Source of the DNA: Candidatus Sodalis pierantonius str. SOPE | GTDB taxonomy: Bacteria > Pseudomonadota > Gammaproteobacteria > Enterobacterales > Enterobacteriaceae | Assembly (NCBI RefSeq): GCF_000517405.1 | Contig: NZ_CP006568.1 | Span: forward strand, 1,240,001 to 1,304,000 | Length of the DNA: 64,000 nt | Direction of reading: 5' to 3' | Part shown: positions 1-9,547 of the stretch, piece by piece | Position numbering within the stretch: position 1 is the first letter of the stretch | How the letters are laid out: every line of letters starts with the position of its first letter | The notes under the pieces: model-generated | Database searches by the model: none | What the model was told of the DNA's origin: nothing | The model's input: the letters and a program-made list of their open reading frames with translations, nothing else | Translations under genes and position numbers: made by a program

Positions 1-34
1 CCGGGCTAATTCTGTAAGATCAAAAGGATAAGAC

Positions 35-1549
35 ATGACTGACCGTGCCAACACATTTTCTCTACAAAGTTTATCACACTCCGTCTACGGTGCGCAGTGG
101 CTCCGGGAATGGGAAAGCCAGGGCGCCGGGCTGGCCAGCGTGTCGCTCTATCAGCTGATGCAGCGCGCCGGTACGGCGGCGTTCCAACGTATTCTTTGGC
201 TGTATCCCGGCGCCCATCGCTGGCTGGTGCTGGCGGGTCACGGTAACAACGGCGGGGACGGTTACGTGGTGGCGCAGCTTGCCGCCGCCGCCGGTAAACA
301 GGTCACGGTGCTGGCGTGCGGCGGCAGCTCCCCTTTGCCTGCCGAAGCGGAACAGGCCAAAGCGGCGTGGCTGGCGGCCGGCGGAGAAATACACGCCGCC
401 GAGGAGCCTTGGCCGCAGGGCGTGGAGGTGATTATCGATGCGCTGCTGGGAACGGGCCTCAAGGCGGCGCCGCGCGATCCCTATTGCTCGCTTATCGCCG
501 CGGCAAACCGGCATTCCGCGCCGGTGATCGCGCTGGATATCCCATCCGGTCTGTTGGCCGAGACCGGCGCGACGCCCGGGGAGGTGATGTCTGCCGCACA
601 TACCGTGACGTTCATCGCCCTTAAACCGGGATTGTTGACCGGCAAGGCGCGCAGCGTGACCGGACACGTGCATTATGACGACTTGGGGCTGGGAAAATGG
701 CTCGAGCGGGAAACGCCGCTAATGGCGCGGCTCAGCGCGGAACTGTTGCCGCGCTGGCTCCCTGAGCGCGATCCCTGCGCGCATAAAGGCGACAACGGCC
801 GTCTGTTGATTGTGGGCGGGGATCATGGATTCGCCGGCGCGATTCGTATGACGGGGGAGGCCGCGCTGCGCTGCGGCGCCGGGCTGGTCCGCGTGCTGAC
901 CCGCGAGGAGAATATCCCCCCGCTGTTGACCGCCCGGCCGGAGCTTATGGTAGCGCCGCTGACCCGCGACACCCTTCAGCAGGGTCTGGAATGGGCGGAT
1001 GTGGTGGTAATCGGTCCGGGCCTCGGACAGGACAGTTGGGGGAAAAATGCGCTGCGCGAGGTGGAAAATTGTGACAGACCAATGCTGTGGGACGCGGATG
1101 CGCTTAACTTGCTGGCATTCAATCCTGAGAAACGTCACAATCGAATAATTACGCCTCACCCGGGCGAGGCCGCCCGCTTGCTGAATGGCAATGTCGGCGC
1201 CATTGAAAGTGACCGTTTACTTGCAGCGCGCAAACTGGTGCGGCGCTACGGCGGCGTGGTGGTGCTGAAAGGCGCGGGGACCTTGCTGGCCGCTGAAGAT
1301 GGCGCCGTCGCCATCGCCGATGTCGGTAACGCGGGCATGGCCTCGGGGGGAATGGGGGATGTATTGTCCGGTATCATCGGCAGTTTGCTCGCGCAAAAGC
1401 TGTCGCTGTATGATGCAGCCTGTGCCGGCTGCGTAGTCCATGGCGCTACCGCCGACCGTCTGGCGGCGGAAAAAGGAACGCGCGGCATGTTGGCCACAGA
1501 TTTACTGCCGGCATTGTACCTATATGTCAATCCAGAGCTTACCGCATAG
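35..1549 (+). CDS. nnr: Bifunctional NAD(P)H-hydrate epimerase / ADP-dependent NAD(P)H-hydrate dehydratase
   Basis: Repairs hydrated NAD(P)H in the cytoplasm: the N-terminal YjeF_N half (about residues 1-215) epimerises R/S-NAD(P)HX and the C-terminal ribokinase-like half (about 225-500) dehydrates the S form using ADP. Seen: the glycine-rich GHGNNGGDGYVVA motif of the epimerase, PHPGEAARL, and GGMGDVLSG near the C-terminus, which is the kinase-fold anion hole with its catalytic Asp. Length 504 aa is close to the E. coli protein (about 515). The ATG follows an AAAAGGA Shine-Dalgarno. It opens the tsaE-amiB-mutL-miaA-hfq cluster, and tsaE starts 9 bp after its stop. Assignment is by recognisable family sequence; no lesions seen. 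Confidence 0.96.
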   Translation: MTDRANTFSLQSLSHSVYGAQWLREWESQGAGLASVSLYQLMQRAGTAAFQRILWLYPGAHRWLVLAGHGNNGGDGYVVAQLAAAAGKQVTVLACGGSSPLPAEAEQAKAAWLAAGGEIHAAEEPWPQGVEVIIDALLGTGLKAAPRDPYCSLIAAANRHSAPVIALDIPSGLLAETGATPGEVMSAAHTVTFIALKPGLLTGKARSVTGHVHYDDLGLGKWLERETPLMARLSAELLPRWLPERDPCAHKGDNGRLLIVGGDHGFAGAIRMTGEAALRCGAGLVRVLTREENIPPLLTARPELMVAPLTRDTLQQGLEWADVVVIGPGLGQDSWGKNALREVENCDRPMLWDADALNLLAFNPEKRHNRIITPHPGEAARLLNGNVGAIESDRLLAARKLVRRYGGVVVLKGAGTLLAAEDGAVAIADVGNAGMASGGMGDVLSGIIGSLLAQKLSLYDAACAGCVVHGATADRLAAEKGTRGMLATDLLPALYLYVNPELTA

Positions 1550-1558
1550 AAACCAGAC

Positions 1559-2038
1559 ATGGAAAAACGTGTAATATTCCTGCCGGATGAAACGGCAACC
1601 GTCGCCTTCGGCGCAGCATTGGCTGCCGCCTGCCGACAAGCCTGCGTGATTTATCTTTATGGCGACCTTGGCGCCGGCAAAACGACATTCTGCCGCGGGT
1701 TTTTTCGTGCGCTGGGGCACCCGGGCAATGTAAAAAGCCCCACCTACACCCTGGTCGAGCCCTACGCGCTGCCGCGCTGGACGGTTTATCATTTTGACCT
1801 TTATCGCCTGGCGGATCCGGAGGAGCTTGAATTTATGGGAGTGCGGGATTATTTCGATGATACCGCCCTGTGTTTGGTGGAATGGCCGCAGCGTGGGGAG
1901 GGCATCCTGCCGGCGGCGGATATCGCCTTGACGCTCGCCTATCAAGAGGACGGCCGGCAGGCGCAGGCGCAGGCCCTCAGCGCCACCGGCGAGCGCATTC
2001 TGGCGCACCTGGCGCCGCGGCAGGGAACGTCTTCATGA
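1559..2038 (+). CDS. tsaE: tRNA threonylcarbamoyladenosine biosynthesis ATPase TsaE
   Basis: Small P-loop ATPase that works with TsaB and TsaD to place t6A at position 37 of ANN-decoding tRNAs; cytoplasmic and essential in most bacteria. Walker A is visible as GDLGAGKTT at about residues 37-45, followed by the family segments SPTYTLVEPY and HFDLYRL. Length 159 aa is normal (E. coli YjeE is 153). The stop codon overlaps the amiB start (ATGATG/TGA around 2035-2038), indicating translational coupling within the operon. Confidence 0.96.
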   Translation: MEKRVIFLPDETATVAFGAALAAACRQACVIYLYGDLGAGKTTFCRGFFRALGHPGNVKSPTYTLVEPYALPRWTVYHFDLYRLADPEELEFMGVRDYFDDTALCLVEWPQRGEGILPAADIALTLAYQEDGRQAQAQALSATGERILAHLAPRQGTSS

Positions 2039-3696
2039 TGCTGCAGTTCAGGATAATGCTGGCGTTGGCGGTGTGTTTAATCGTAGGGCGGACAATGGCG
2101 GCGACGCTCAGCGATATTAACGTTGCCAACAGCGCCAATCAATCGACGGTCACCCTCGGGTTTAATCAACAGCCGGTTTACGCTTTTTTTTCGCTGCACA
2201 ACCCCGAACGGGTCGTGGTGGATATCCGCCAGAGCGGCCCGGTGCAAGGGCTGCCGCTCGATTTTAGCGGTGAGAATGTGATTAAACGTATTCGCACCAG
2301 TACGCCGGTGGATAAGCAGAGTATACGCCTGGTATTCGAGCTGGCCCGCAAATCCCGCGCGCAGGCCACGACACGGCAGGTGGACGGGCGCTACAATGTT
2401 GTGCTGACCGTGACGAGCCAGCAGCCGGCCGCCGTTGCCTCTGCTCCGCGGACGAGCGCCGCTGTGCCGGCCCCAAGCACGCCGCCGCCGTCAAAATCGG
2501 TAAAAAACCCCTTTACCAACCGGGTGACGGTGGTCGAGAGCCCCGCCACGGTGGTGGTGGCCATCGACGCCGGCCACGGCGGTCAGGATCCGGGGGCTAC
2601 CGGCCCCAATGGCCTGCATGAGAAAAATGTGACCATCGCTATCGCTCGCAAGCTGAAAACGCTGCTCGATGGAGACAAGATGTTCAAGCCGGTACTGACC
2701 CGCGACGGCGATTATTTCATCTCCGTCATGGGCCGTTCCGACGTCGCGCGCAAAAAGGGCGCCAGCGTGCTGGTGTCCATTCACGCCGATGCCGCGCCCA
2801 ACCGCAGCGCCAGCGGTGCGTCGGTTTGGGTGCTGTCCAACCGGCGCGCCAACAGCGAAATGGCGAATTGGCTTGAGCAGCATGAAAAACAGTCGGAGCT
2901 GCTGGGGGGGGCGGGCGACCTGTTGGCCAACAGCCAGGCCGATCCCTACCTCAGCCAGGCGGTGCTGGATCTGCAGTTCGGCCATTCGCAGCGGGTGGGA
3001 TACGACATCGCGGTGAAGGTACTGGGCCAGCTGCAGCGGGTAGGCGCGCTGCATAAACGCCGGCCGGAACACGCCAGTCTCGGCGTACTGCGCTCGCCGG
3101 ATATTCCGTCGCTGCTGGTGGAAACCGGTTTCATTAGTAATACCCGGAAGGAGCGGCTACTCGGTAGCAGCGCGTACCAGGATAAGATCGCCAACGCCCT
3201 GTACCTGGGACTGCGCGCTTATTTCCTGGCGCATCCGCTGCAAACCGGCCCAAAGCTCGAAAATCGGCCGCAGGGCGTTAGCTCCGCGGCCGACGCCGGA
3301 GCCAGCGGAACCCAGGCGGTGGCCCAGTCCAACGCCGGCGCGCTGACACCCGCCGCCGCAGGACGCCATGTCGTGAAGCGGGGTGAGACGCTCTCCTCCA
3401 TCGCCCGCCAATATGGGGTAAGCATGGAGGCGATCCGTACGCTGAACAAGTTGAAAAAAGAGGGCGTCTGGGTCGGGCAACGGCTGCGCATTCCCGCGGG
3501 GGGAAGCGCTCAGGCCGCGCCGCCGCCCGCTGCCGCACCGAAGGGCGGTCCTCGACGGCATCAAGTGGCGCGTGGCGATACATTGACCGCAATCGCCGCA
3601 CGCTATGGCGTGTCCGTCAGCGCCATCAAGCGTGCTAATAATATGACGTCCAATAACGTGATGCTGGGACAAACGTTGACCATACCGCCCGCTTAA
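2035..3696 (+). CDS. amiB: N-acetylmuramoyl-L-alanine amidase AmiB
   Basis: Periplasmic zinc amidase that cleaves septal peptidoglycan during daughter-cell separation, activated by EnvC in E. coli. Layout: Sec signal peptide (about residues 1-22 ending TMAA), AMIN domain (about 23-120), a Ser/Pro/Ala-rich linker, an Amidase_3 catalytic domain starting VVAIDAGHGGQDPGA and containing the zinc-ligand region SLLVETGFISN, then two LysM peptidoglycan-binding domains near the C-terminus (HVVKRGETLSSIA... and HQVARGDTLTAIA...). About 553 aa, longer than E. coli AmiB (445) because of linker and LysM content. I chose the ATG at 2035 overlapping the tsaE stop; ATG 2038 is an equally good alternative. 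The open frame extends upstream inside tsaE, but that part is only an overlap. Confidence 0.94.
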   Translation: MMLQFRIMLALAVCLIVGRTMAATLSDINVANSANQSTVTLGFNQQPVYAFFSLHNPERVVVDIRQSGPVQGLPLDFSGENVIKRIRTSTPVDKQSIRLVFELARKSRAQATTRQVDGRYNVVLTVTSQQPAAVASAPRTSAAVPAPSTPPPSKSVKNPFTNRVTVVESPATVVVAIDAGHGGQDPGATGPNGLHEKNVTIAIARKLKTLLDGDKMFKPVLTRDGDYFISVMGRSDVARKKGASVLVSIHADAAPNRSASGASVWVLSNRRANSEMANWLEQHEKQSELLGGAGDLLANSQADPYLSQAVLDLQFGHSQRVGYDIAVKVLGQLQRVGALHKRRPEHASLGVLRSPDIPSLLVETGFISNTRKERLLGSSAYQDKIANALYLGLRAYFLAHPLQTGPKLENRPQGVSSAADAGASGTQAVAQSNAGALTPAAAGRHVVKRGETLSSIARQYGVSMEAIRTLNKLKKEGVWVGQRLRIPAGGSAQAAPPPAAAPKGGPRRHQVARGDTLTAIAARYGVSVSAIKRANNMTSNNVMLGQTLTIPPA

Positions 3697-3716
3697 GGCC
3701 AGAGGACCCGATTATC

Positions 3717-5495
3717 ATGCCGATTCAGGTGCTGCCGCCACAGCTTGCAAACCAAATCGCCGCCGGTGAAGTGGTGGAACGCCCCGCGTCGGTGGTAAAG
3801 GAACTGCTTGAAAACAGTCTTGACGCCGGTGCGACCCGCATTGAGATTGATATCGAGCGCGGCGGCGCCAAACGTATCCGTATTCGTGATAACGGCAGCG
3901 GTATCGCTAAAGAGGAGCTGGCGCTGGCGCTGGCCCGTCATGCGACCAGCAAGATCGCCAGCCTGGACGATCTCGAAAGTATCACCAGTATGGGTTTTCG
4001 CGGCGAGGCATTGGCCAGCGTAAGCTCCGTGTCACGTCTGACCTTGACCTCGCGCACCGCCGCGCAGAGCGAAGCCTGGCAAGCATACGCCGAGGGGCGC
4101 GAACTGGCGGTAACGCTTAAACCCGCCGCCCATCCGGTCGGAACGACGGCAGACGTGGTGGATCTGTTTTACAATACGCCGGCCCGGCGCAAGTTCATGC
4201 GCACCGAAAAGACCGAGTTCACCCATATCGATGAAGTCATTCGCCGTATCGCGCTGGCACGATTCGACGTGACATTCATTTTGCAGCACAACGGCAAAAC
4301 GGTGCGCCAGTACCGCGCGGTCAGCCAGCAAAGCCAGCATCTGCGCAGGCTGGGCGGGCTTTGCGGCCCGGCGTTTGTCGCGCGAGCCTTGGGCGTTTCC
4401 TGGCAGCACGGCGATCTGGCGATACACGGCTGGGTAGCGGATCCGGCGGCGGGGGAGCTGCCCGAGATACAGTACAGCTATGTTAATCGGCGCACGATGC
4501 GCGACAAATTGATCAATCACGCTATACGTCAGGCCTATCAGGATCAGCTGGCGGGAACGCAGCAGCCGGCCTTTGTGCTGTTTCTCAATGTGGATCCGCA
4601 TCAGGTTGACGTCAATGTCCACCCCGCCAAACACGAAGTGCGGTTTCATCAGGCGCGGCTGGTGCATGATTTTATCTATCAGGCGGTGGTGACCGTCTTG
4701 CAGCAAAGCACGGCGCCACGCCTGCCGATCGGCGACGAGGGCGCAGGGCCGAGTGCGCCGGAGAATCGCCAGGCATCCGGGCGCAATCATTTTTCCCTGC
4801 CTGCCGGCGAGGCATCCTCTCTATGGGGAGCGCGACAGCCCGACGGCGACAACGACGCGCCGCACGCCGGCGCCGCCTCCTCGTCCAGCGCCGTCATGGG
4901 CGAGGCGTCCGTCAGTGCCGGGCCGGCCGTCGCCGGTAATCCCCACAGTTTCGGCAGAGTGGTGACTCTGGTCGCGCCCTGCTATGCGCTGGTAGAGTCG
5001 GCGAGCGGCCTGGCGCTGCTCTCGCTGCCGGTTGCCGAACGCGGCTTGACCGAACGCCAACTGACGCCCTGCACGGAACAGCTGCGCGCTCAGCCGCTGC
5101 TGATTCCGCTGCGTATGACGCTGCGCGATGAAGAAGCCGCGGCGCTTAAACGCTATCAGCCACTGCTTCAGGAAATGGGAATCACGCTACAGGCGCATCT
5201 TCATCAGGCAATACTGAATGCGGTACCTTTACCATTACGCCAACAAAATTTACAAAACTTGATTCCAGACCTGTTAGGCTACCTGCACGGTGAAACGTCG
5301 GTGACGCATCACCAGGTTGCGGTTTGGCTTGCCCGCCGACTGCAGCACGAATCGGTCGTCTGGAGCCATTCCCGGGCAATACAATTGATTGCCGAGGTGG
5401 AGCGGCTTTGTCCGCAGTGGGTGAAAGCCCCGCCCGACGGGCTTCTGGTAACACTGAATTTTGAGGCCGCTATTAAAGCCCTGAACCATGACTGA
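3717..5495 (+). CDS. mutL: DNA mismatch repair protein MutL
   Basis: Couples MutS mismatch recognition to MutH incision and UvrD loading. The N-terminal GHKL ATPase (about residues 1-330) shows the motifs ENSLDAGA, DNGSGI and GFRGEALASV; a variable proline/serine-rich linker (about 340-410) leads to the C-terminal dimerisation domain. Length 592 aa is slightly below E. coli's 615, within the linker's usual variation. The 3' end overlaps miaA by 8 bp. No disrupting lesion is seen, so the many frameshifts elsewhere in the window do not follow from an obviously broken mutL here. Confidence 0.96.
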   Translation: MPIQVLPPQLANQIAAGEVVERPASVVKELLENSLDAGATRIEIDIERGGAKRIRIRDNGSGIAKEELALALARHATSKIASLDDLESITSMGFRGEALASVSSVSRLTLTSRTAAQSEAWQAYAEGRELAVTLKPAAHPVGTTADVVDLFYNTPARRKFMRTEKTEFTHIDEVIRRIALARFDVTFILQHNGKTVRQYRAVSQQSQHLRRLGGLCGPAFVARALGVSWQHGDLAIHGWVADPAAGELPEIQYSYVNRRTMRDKLINHAIRQAYQDQLAGTQQPAFVLFLNVDPHQVDVNVHPAKHEVRFHQARLVHDFIYQAVVTVLQQSTAPRLPIGDEGAGPSAPENRQASGRNHFSLPAGEASSLWGARQPDGDNDAPHAGAASSSSAVMGEASVSAGPAVAGNPHSFGRVVTLVAPCYALVESASGLALLSLPVAERGLTERQLTPCTEQLRAQPLLIPLRMTLRDEEAAALKRYQPLLQEMGITLQAHLHQAILNAVPLPLRQQNLQNLIPDLLGYLHGETSVTHHQVAVWLARRLQHESVVWSHSRAIQLIAEVERLCPQWVKAPPDGLLVTLNFEAAIKALNHD

Positions 5496-6429
5496 GCCGA
5501 CATTTCCGCGCCGGCCCCAGGCCATTTTCCTGATGGGGCCCACCGCCTCCGGTAAAACCGCGCTCGCGATGACATTGCGCCAGCACCTGCCGGTGGAGAT
5601 CATCAGCGTCGATTCTGCGCTGATATATCGCGGTATGGATATCGGCACGGCCAAGCCCAGCGCCGACGAGCTGGCGCGGGCGCCGCATCGGCTGATAGAT
5701 ATCCGCGATCCGGCGGAGCATTATTCAGCGGCGAATTTCCGCCGTGATGCGCTTAAGGAAATGGCAGAGATCACCGAGGCCGGTCGTATACCGTTGCTGG
5801 TGGGCGGGACCATGCTTTACTTCAAGGCGCTGCTGGAGGGATTATCCCCCTTGCCCCCGGCAGATCCAGAAGTGCGCGTGCGTATTGAACGCGAGGCGGA
5901 AGCGGTGGGGTGGCAGGCGTTGCACCGGCAATTGCAACAGATTGATCCGATTGCGGCAAATCGTATTCATCCTAATGATCCGCAGAGATTGTCGCGGGCA
6001 CTGGAGGTTTTTTTCGTTTCAGGTAACACTCTAACGGAACTGACAAAAATATCCGGTGAAGCGCTGGCGTATCGGGTACATCAATTCGCCATCGCGCCGC
6101 TTGGCCGCGCATTGCTGCATCAGCGTATTGCGCAGCGCTTTCATCAGATGTTGGCCGCCGGTTTTGAGCACGAGGTCAGTACACTTTTTGCCCGAGGTGA
6201 TCTTCACCGGGAAATGCCATCCCTTCGTTGCGTCGGCTACCGCCAGATGTGGTCATATCTGGCCGGCGAAACCGATTATGATGACATGGTGTTTCGCGGG
6301 ATTTGCGCGACACGACAGCTTGCCAAGCGCCAAATGACCTGGCTGCGGGGGTGGCGCGATGTTCATTGGCTGGATAGCGATAAACCCGCCGCCGCCCTCG
6401 ACAGGGTATTACAGGTTGTTAGTGCATAG
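5488..6429 (+). CDS. miaA: tRNA dimethylallyltransferase MiaA
   Basis: Transfers a dimethylallyl group from DMAPP to N6 of A37 in tRNAs reading UNN codons. Seen: P-loop GPTASGKTAL (residues about 17-26), the family segment DSALIYRGMDIGTAKP, LVGGTMLYFKALLEGL, and GYRQMWSYL toward the C-terminus. 313 aa, the standard length. The start overlaps the 3' end of mutL and hfq follows 113 bp downstream, the conserved mutL-miaA-hfq arrangement; in E. coli hfq is also transcribed from promoters inside miaA (known, not shown here). Confidence 0.97.
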   Translation: MTEPTFPRRPQAIFLMGPTASGKTALAMTLRQHLPVEIISVDSALIYRGMDIGTAKPSADELARAPHRLIDIRDPAEHYSAANFRRDALKEMAEITEAGRIPLLVGGTMLYFKALLEGLSPLPPADPEVRVRIEREAEAVGWQALHRQLQQIDPIAANRIHPNDPQRLSRALEVFFVSGNTLTELTKISGEALAYRVHQFAIAPLGRALLHQRIAQRFHQMLAAGFEHEVSTLFARGDLHREMPSLRCVGYRQMWSYLAGETDYDDMVFRGICATRQLAKRQMTWLRGWRDVHWLDSDKPAAALDRVLQVVSA

Positions 6430-6542
6430 GTTGGGTGATTGTGTACAATTGATGGTACTGAACGTGCTTTTTTACAACGATTATTTTATTTAGAGCCACA
6501 TGGTTTTTGTTACAAACAACAAGCACATAAGGAAAAGACAGA

Positions 6543-6848
6543 ATGGCTAAGGGGCAATCTTTGCAAGATCCGTTCTTGAACGCGTTGCGTCGGGAACGTG
6601 TTCCGGTTTCTATTTATTTGGTGAATGGCATTAAACTACAGGGCCAGATTGAATCTTTCGATCAATTTGTCATTTTATTAAAGAACACGGTCAGCCAGAT
6701 GGTTTACAAACACGCCATCTCCACCGTCGTACCATCGCGCCCCGTATTGCATCACAATAACAATCCGAGCGGTGGTTCCAGTAATTATCACCATGGCAGC
6801 ACCCCTGCTTCGCAACCGTCGCAGCCGGAAAGCGATGACGCCGAATAA
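6543..6848 (+). CDS. hfq: RNA chaperone Hfq
   Basis: Hexameric Sm-like protein that pairs small RNAs with mRNAs. The Sm1 and Sm2 motifs are intact (LQDPFLNALRRERVPVSIYL, with Q8 and the N-terminal proximal-face residues; then VYKHAISTVVP including the YKH motif). The C-terminal tail is short, Asn/His/Ser-rich and ends in acidic residues (SDDAE), as in other enterics. 101 aa. Good AAGGAAAAG ribosome-binding site 5-8 bases before the ATG. Confidence 0.98.
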   Translation: MAKGQSLQDPFLNALRRERVPVSIYLVNGIKLQGQIESFDQFVILLKNTVSQMVYKHAISTVVPSRPVLHHNNNPSGGSSNYHHGSTPASQPSQPESDDAE

Positions 6849-6944
6849 GGCGCATCCCTGTTGACCATTTCGCGGTGCTTTAGCGTGCTGTTGGCGCTAA
6901 GGCCCGATTATAGCTGCGGTATATCCGCATGAGAGGTTGTACGC

Positions 6945-8219
6945 TTGTTTGACCGTTATGATGCCGGTGAGCAGGCCATACTGGTTCACATCTTTTTTTC
7001 GCAAGACAAGGATATGGAAGATTTGCAGGAGTTTGAATCCCTGGTCTCTTCCGCCGGGGTAGCGGCGCAGCACGTCGTTACCGGCAGCCGCAAGGCGCCA
7101 CATCCAAAATATTTTGTTGGCGAGGGAAAAGCGGAAGAGATCGCGGAGGCGGTTAAAACCAGTAGCGCGTCTGTGGTCCTATTCGATCATGCTTTATCCC
7201 CCGCCCAGGAGCGTAATCTTGAACGCCTGTGCGAGTGCCGGGTTATCGACCGCACGGGGTTGATCCTCGACATTTTTGCTCAGCGCGCGCGCACCCATGA
7301 GGGTAAGCTGCAGGTGGAGCTGGCCCAGCTGCGTCATCTTGCTACCTACGCGGCTGGACGCACCTTGAGCGGCAAAAGGGTGGCATCGGGCTGCGCGGGC
7401 CGGGGGAAACCCAGCTTGAGACCGACCGTCGTCTGTTGCGGAACCGCATCAGCCAGATCCTTTCCCGTTTGGAACGGGTGGAGAAACAGCGCGAGCAGGG
7501 CCGGCGCGCCCGCGCCCGGGTGGATGTGCCCACCGTCTCGCTGGTGGGCTATACCAACGCCGGTAAGTCCACTCTGTTTAATCTGATGACCGAGGCCGGG
7601 GTGTATGCGGCCGATCAGCTGTTTGCCACCCTCGATCCGACGCTGCGGCGTATCAACGTCGGCGACGTGGGGGATACCGTTCTGGCAGATACGGTGGGTT
7701 TTATCCGCCATCTGCCCCACGGACCTGGTGGCGGCGTTTAAAGCGACGCTGCAAGAGACGCGGCAGGCCACCCTGCTGTTGCATATCGTCGACGCCGCCG
7801 ATACGCGAATTAATGAAAATATCGATGCGGTGGACCAGGTGCTAGCTGAGATAGAAGCCAACGATATTCCGACGCTGTTGGTGATGAATAAAATCGATCT
7901 GCTTGGCGATTTCGCGCCACGCATCGATCGCGATGAAGAGAACCGACCGGTGCGGGTGTGGCTTTCCACCCACAGCGGCGAAGGGGTCGCGCTATTGATG
8001 CAGGCCCTGACCGAGCGACTGGCGGGCGAGATCGCGCGCCATGAGCTCCGTTTGCCCCCGCAGGCTGGCCGGCTGCGCAGCCGTTTTTACCAGCTGCAGG
8101 CCATAGAAAAAGAGTGGGTCGAGGAAGATGGCAGCGTGGGGCTGGTGGTAAGACTGCCCATCATCGACTGGCATCGTTTATGTAAGCAGGAAATGGCGTT
8201 GGTAGACTATCTTGTCTGA
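6945..8219 (+). pseudogene. hflX: HflX ribosome-splitting GTPase, two frameshifts
   Basis: HflX is an Obg-HflX GTPase that dissociates stalled or heat-stressed ribosomes. Here the reading frame is broken twice. The first part starts at TTG 6945 (GAGAGG upstream) and is normal through LAQLRHLAT; at about 7347 seven bases are missing relative to the conserved RLVRGW region. The middle part, another frame, holds RNRISQILSRLE and the G1 motif GYTNAGKSTLF through HLPH. At 7721-7722 one extra G shifts the frame back, restoring DLVAAFKATLQE to the C-terminus (LVDYLV). Everything else aligns with the approximately 426-aa family, so this is recent inactivation or sequence error, not drift. The first shift truncates before the GTPase domain. 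hflK follows, so polarity could matter. Confidence 0.93.
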
Positions 8220-8278
8220 CCGTCCTTTGGGAACTCAAGCCTGAAGAATACTAATTAAAGTAAAAAGGGAGCTAAAAC

Positions 8279-9544
8279 ATGGCGTGGAACCAGCCCGGTA
8301 ATAACGGACATGACCGCGACCCGTGGGGGAGCAGCAATAATAATAGCGGCAACTCTGGCGGAAATAACAATAAAGGCGGACGAGAACAAGGGCCGCCCGA
8401 TCTGGATGATATCTTCCGCAAACTCAGCCGCAAGCTGAGCGGGTTCGGCAATAAAGGTGGTAGCGGCACCGGCACCGGCGCGCCGGGCAGAAGCGGCCGT
8501 TATATCAGTCTGGCGGTGGCGGCCGTGGTGGTCATCTGGGCGGGCAGCGGCTTCTACACGATTAAAGAAGCGGAGCGCGGCGTAGTGCTGCGTTTCGGCA
8601 AATTCGATCATCTGGTTCAGCCTGGCCTGAATTGGAAGCCGACTTTCATTGATACCGTGACCGCGGTCAACGTGGAGTCGGTACGGGAGCTGGCGGCGTC
8701 CGGCGTCATGCTGACCTCCGATGAGAACGTGGTGCGCGTTGAAATGAACGTGCAGTATCGCGTGACCGACCCCGAACGCTATTTGTTTAGCGTCACCAAC
8801 GCCGACGACAGCCTGCGCCAGGCTACCGACAGCGCTCTGCGCGGCGTCATCGGTAAATACACTATGGATCGCATCTTGACCGAAGGCCGTACCGTGGTGC
8901 GCAGCGACACCCAGCGGGTGCTAGAAGAAACTATTCAGCCATATAACATGGGTATAACCCTGCTGGACGTCAACTTCCAGGCCGCCCGGCCGCCGGAAGA
9001 GGTGAAAGCGGCCTTTGACGACGCTATCGCCGCGCGGGAAAACGAACAGCAGTATATCCGCGAAGCCGAAGCGTATTCCAATGAAGTGCAGCCGCGCGCT
9101 AACGGTCAGGCGCAGCGCATCCTGGAAGAGGGCCGCGCCTATAAAGCCCGCACTGTTCTGGAGGCGCTGGGGGAAGTGCAACGTTTCGCCAAGGTGCTGC
9201 CGGAGTATAAAGCGGCACCGGAAATTACCCGCGAACGCCTGTATATCGACGCTATGGAGCGCGTGCTGAGCAGTACCCGCAAAATTCTGGTCAACGACAA
9301 AGGCAGCAACAATTTGATGGTGCTGCCGCTGGATCAGATGTTGCGCAACCCGCCGGCGCCGACCGGCAATAGCAAGACGCGCTCAAGCAATGAGGCGCTC
9401 AATCTGTTGCGGCTGCCTGCCGGGGGCGCCAACAGCGGTGTCGCGACGGCACCTGCCGCGGGCGGCAACGCTAACGGAACGGTCATGGATCAGCGACGCG
9501 CCAATGCACAGCGTGACGATACCACGCGCGAAGGGAGGGAGTAA
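8279..9544 (+). CDS. hflK: HflK, SPFH-domain membrane protein modulating FtsH
   Basis: With HflC forms the large periplasm-facing HflKC cage that surrounds FtsH (ftsH lies at 56.5 kb here) and limits degradation of membrane substrates. Layout: a cytoplasmic Gly/Asn-rich N-terminus (about residues 1-75), one transmembrane segment (about 80-100), an SPFH/Band-7 domain beginning EAERGVVLRFGKF, then a long Ala/Glu/Arg helical region and a low-complexity C-terminal tail. 421 aa, typical. RBS AAAGGGAGC. Separated from hflC by only 3 bp. Confidence 0.96.
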   Translation: MAWNQPGNNGHDRDPWGSSNNNSGNSGGNNNKGGREQGPPDLDDIFRKLSRKLSGFGNKGGSGTGTGAPGRSGRYISLAVAAVVVIWAGSGFYTIKEAERGVVLRFGKFDHLVQPGLNWKPTFIDTVTAVNVESVRELAASGVMLTSDENVVRVEMNVQYRVTDPERYLFSVTNADDSLRQATDSALRGVIGKYTMDRILTEGRTVVRSDTQRVLEETIQPYNMGITLLDVNFQAARPPEEVKAAFDDAIAARENEQQYIREAEAYSNEVQPRANGQAQRILEEGRAYKARTVLEALGEVQRFAKVLPEYKAAPEITRERLYIDAMERVLSSTRKILVNDKGSNNLMVLPLDQMLRNPPAPTGNSKTRSSNEALNLLRLPAGGANSGVATAPAAGGNANGTVMDQRRANAQRDDTTREGRE

Positions 9545-9547
9545 CCG

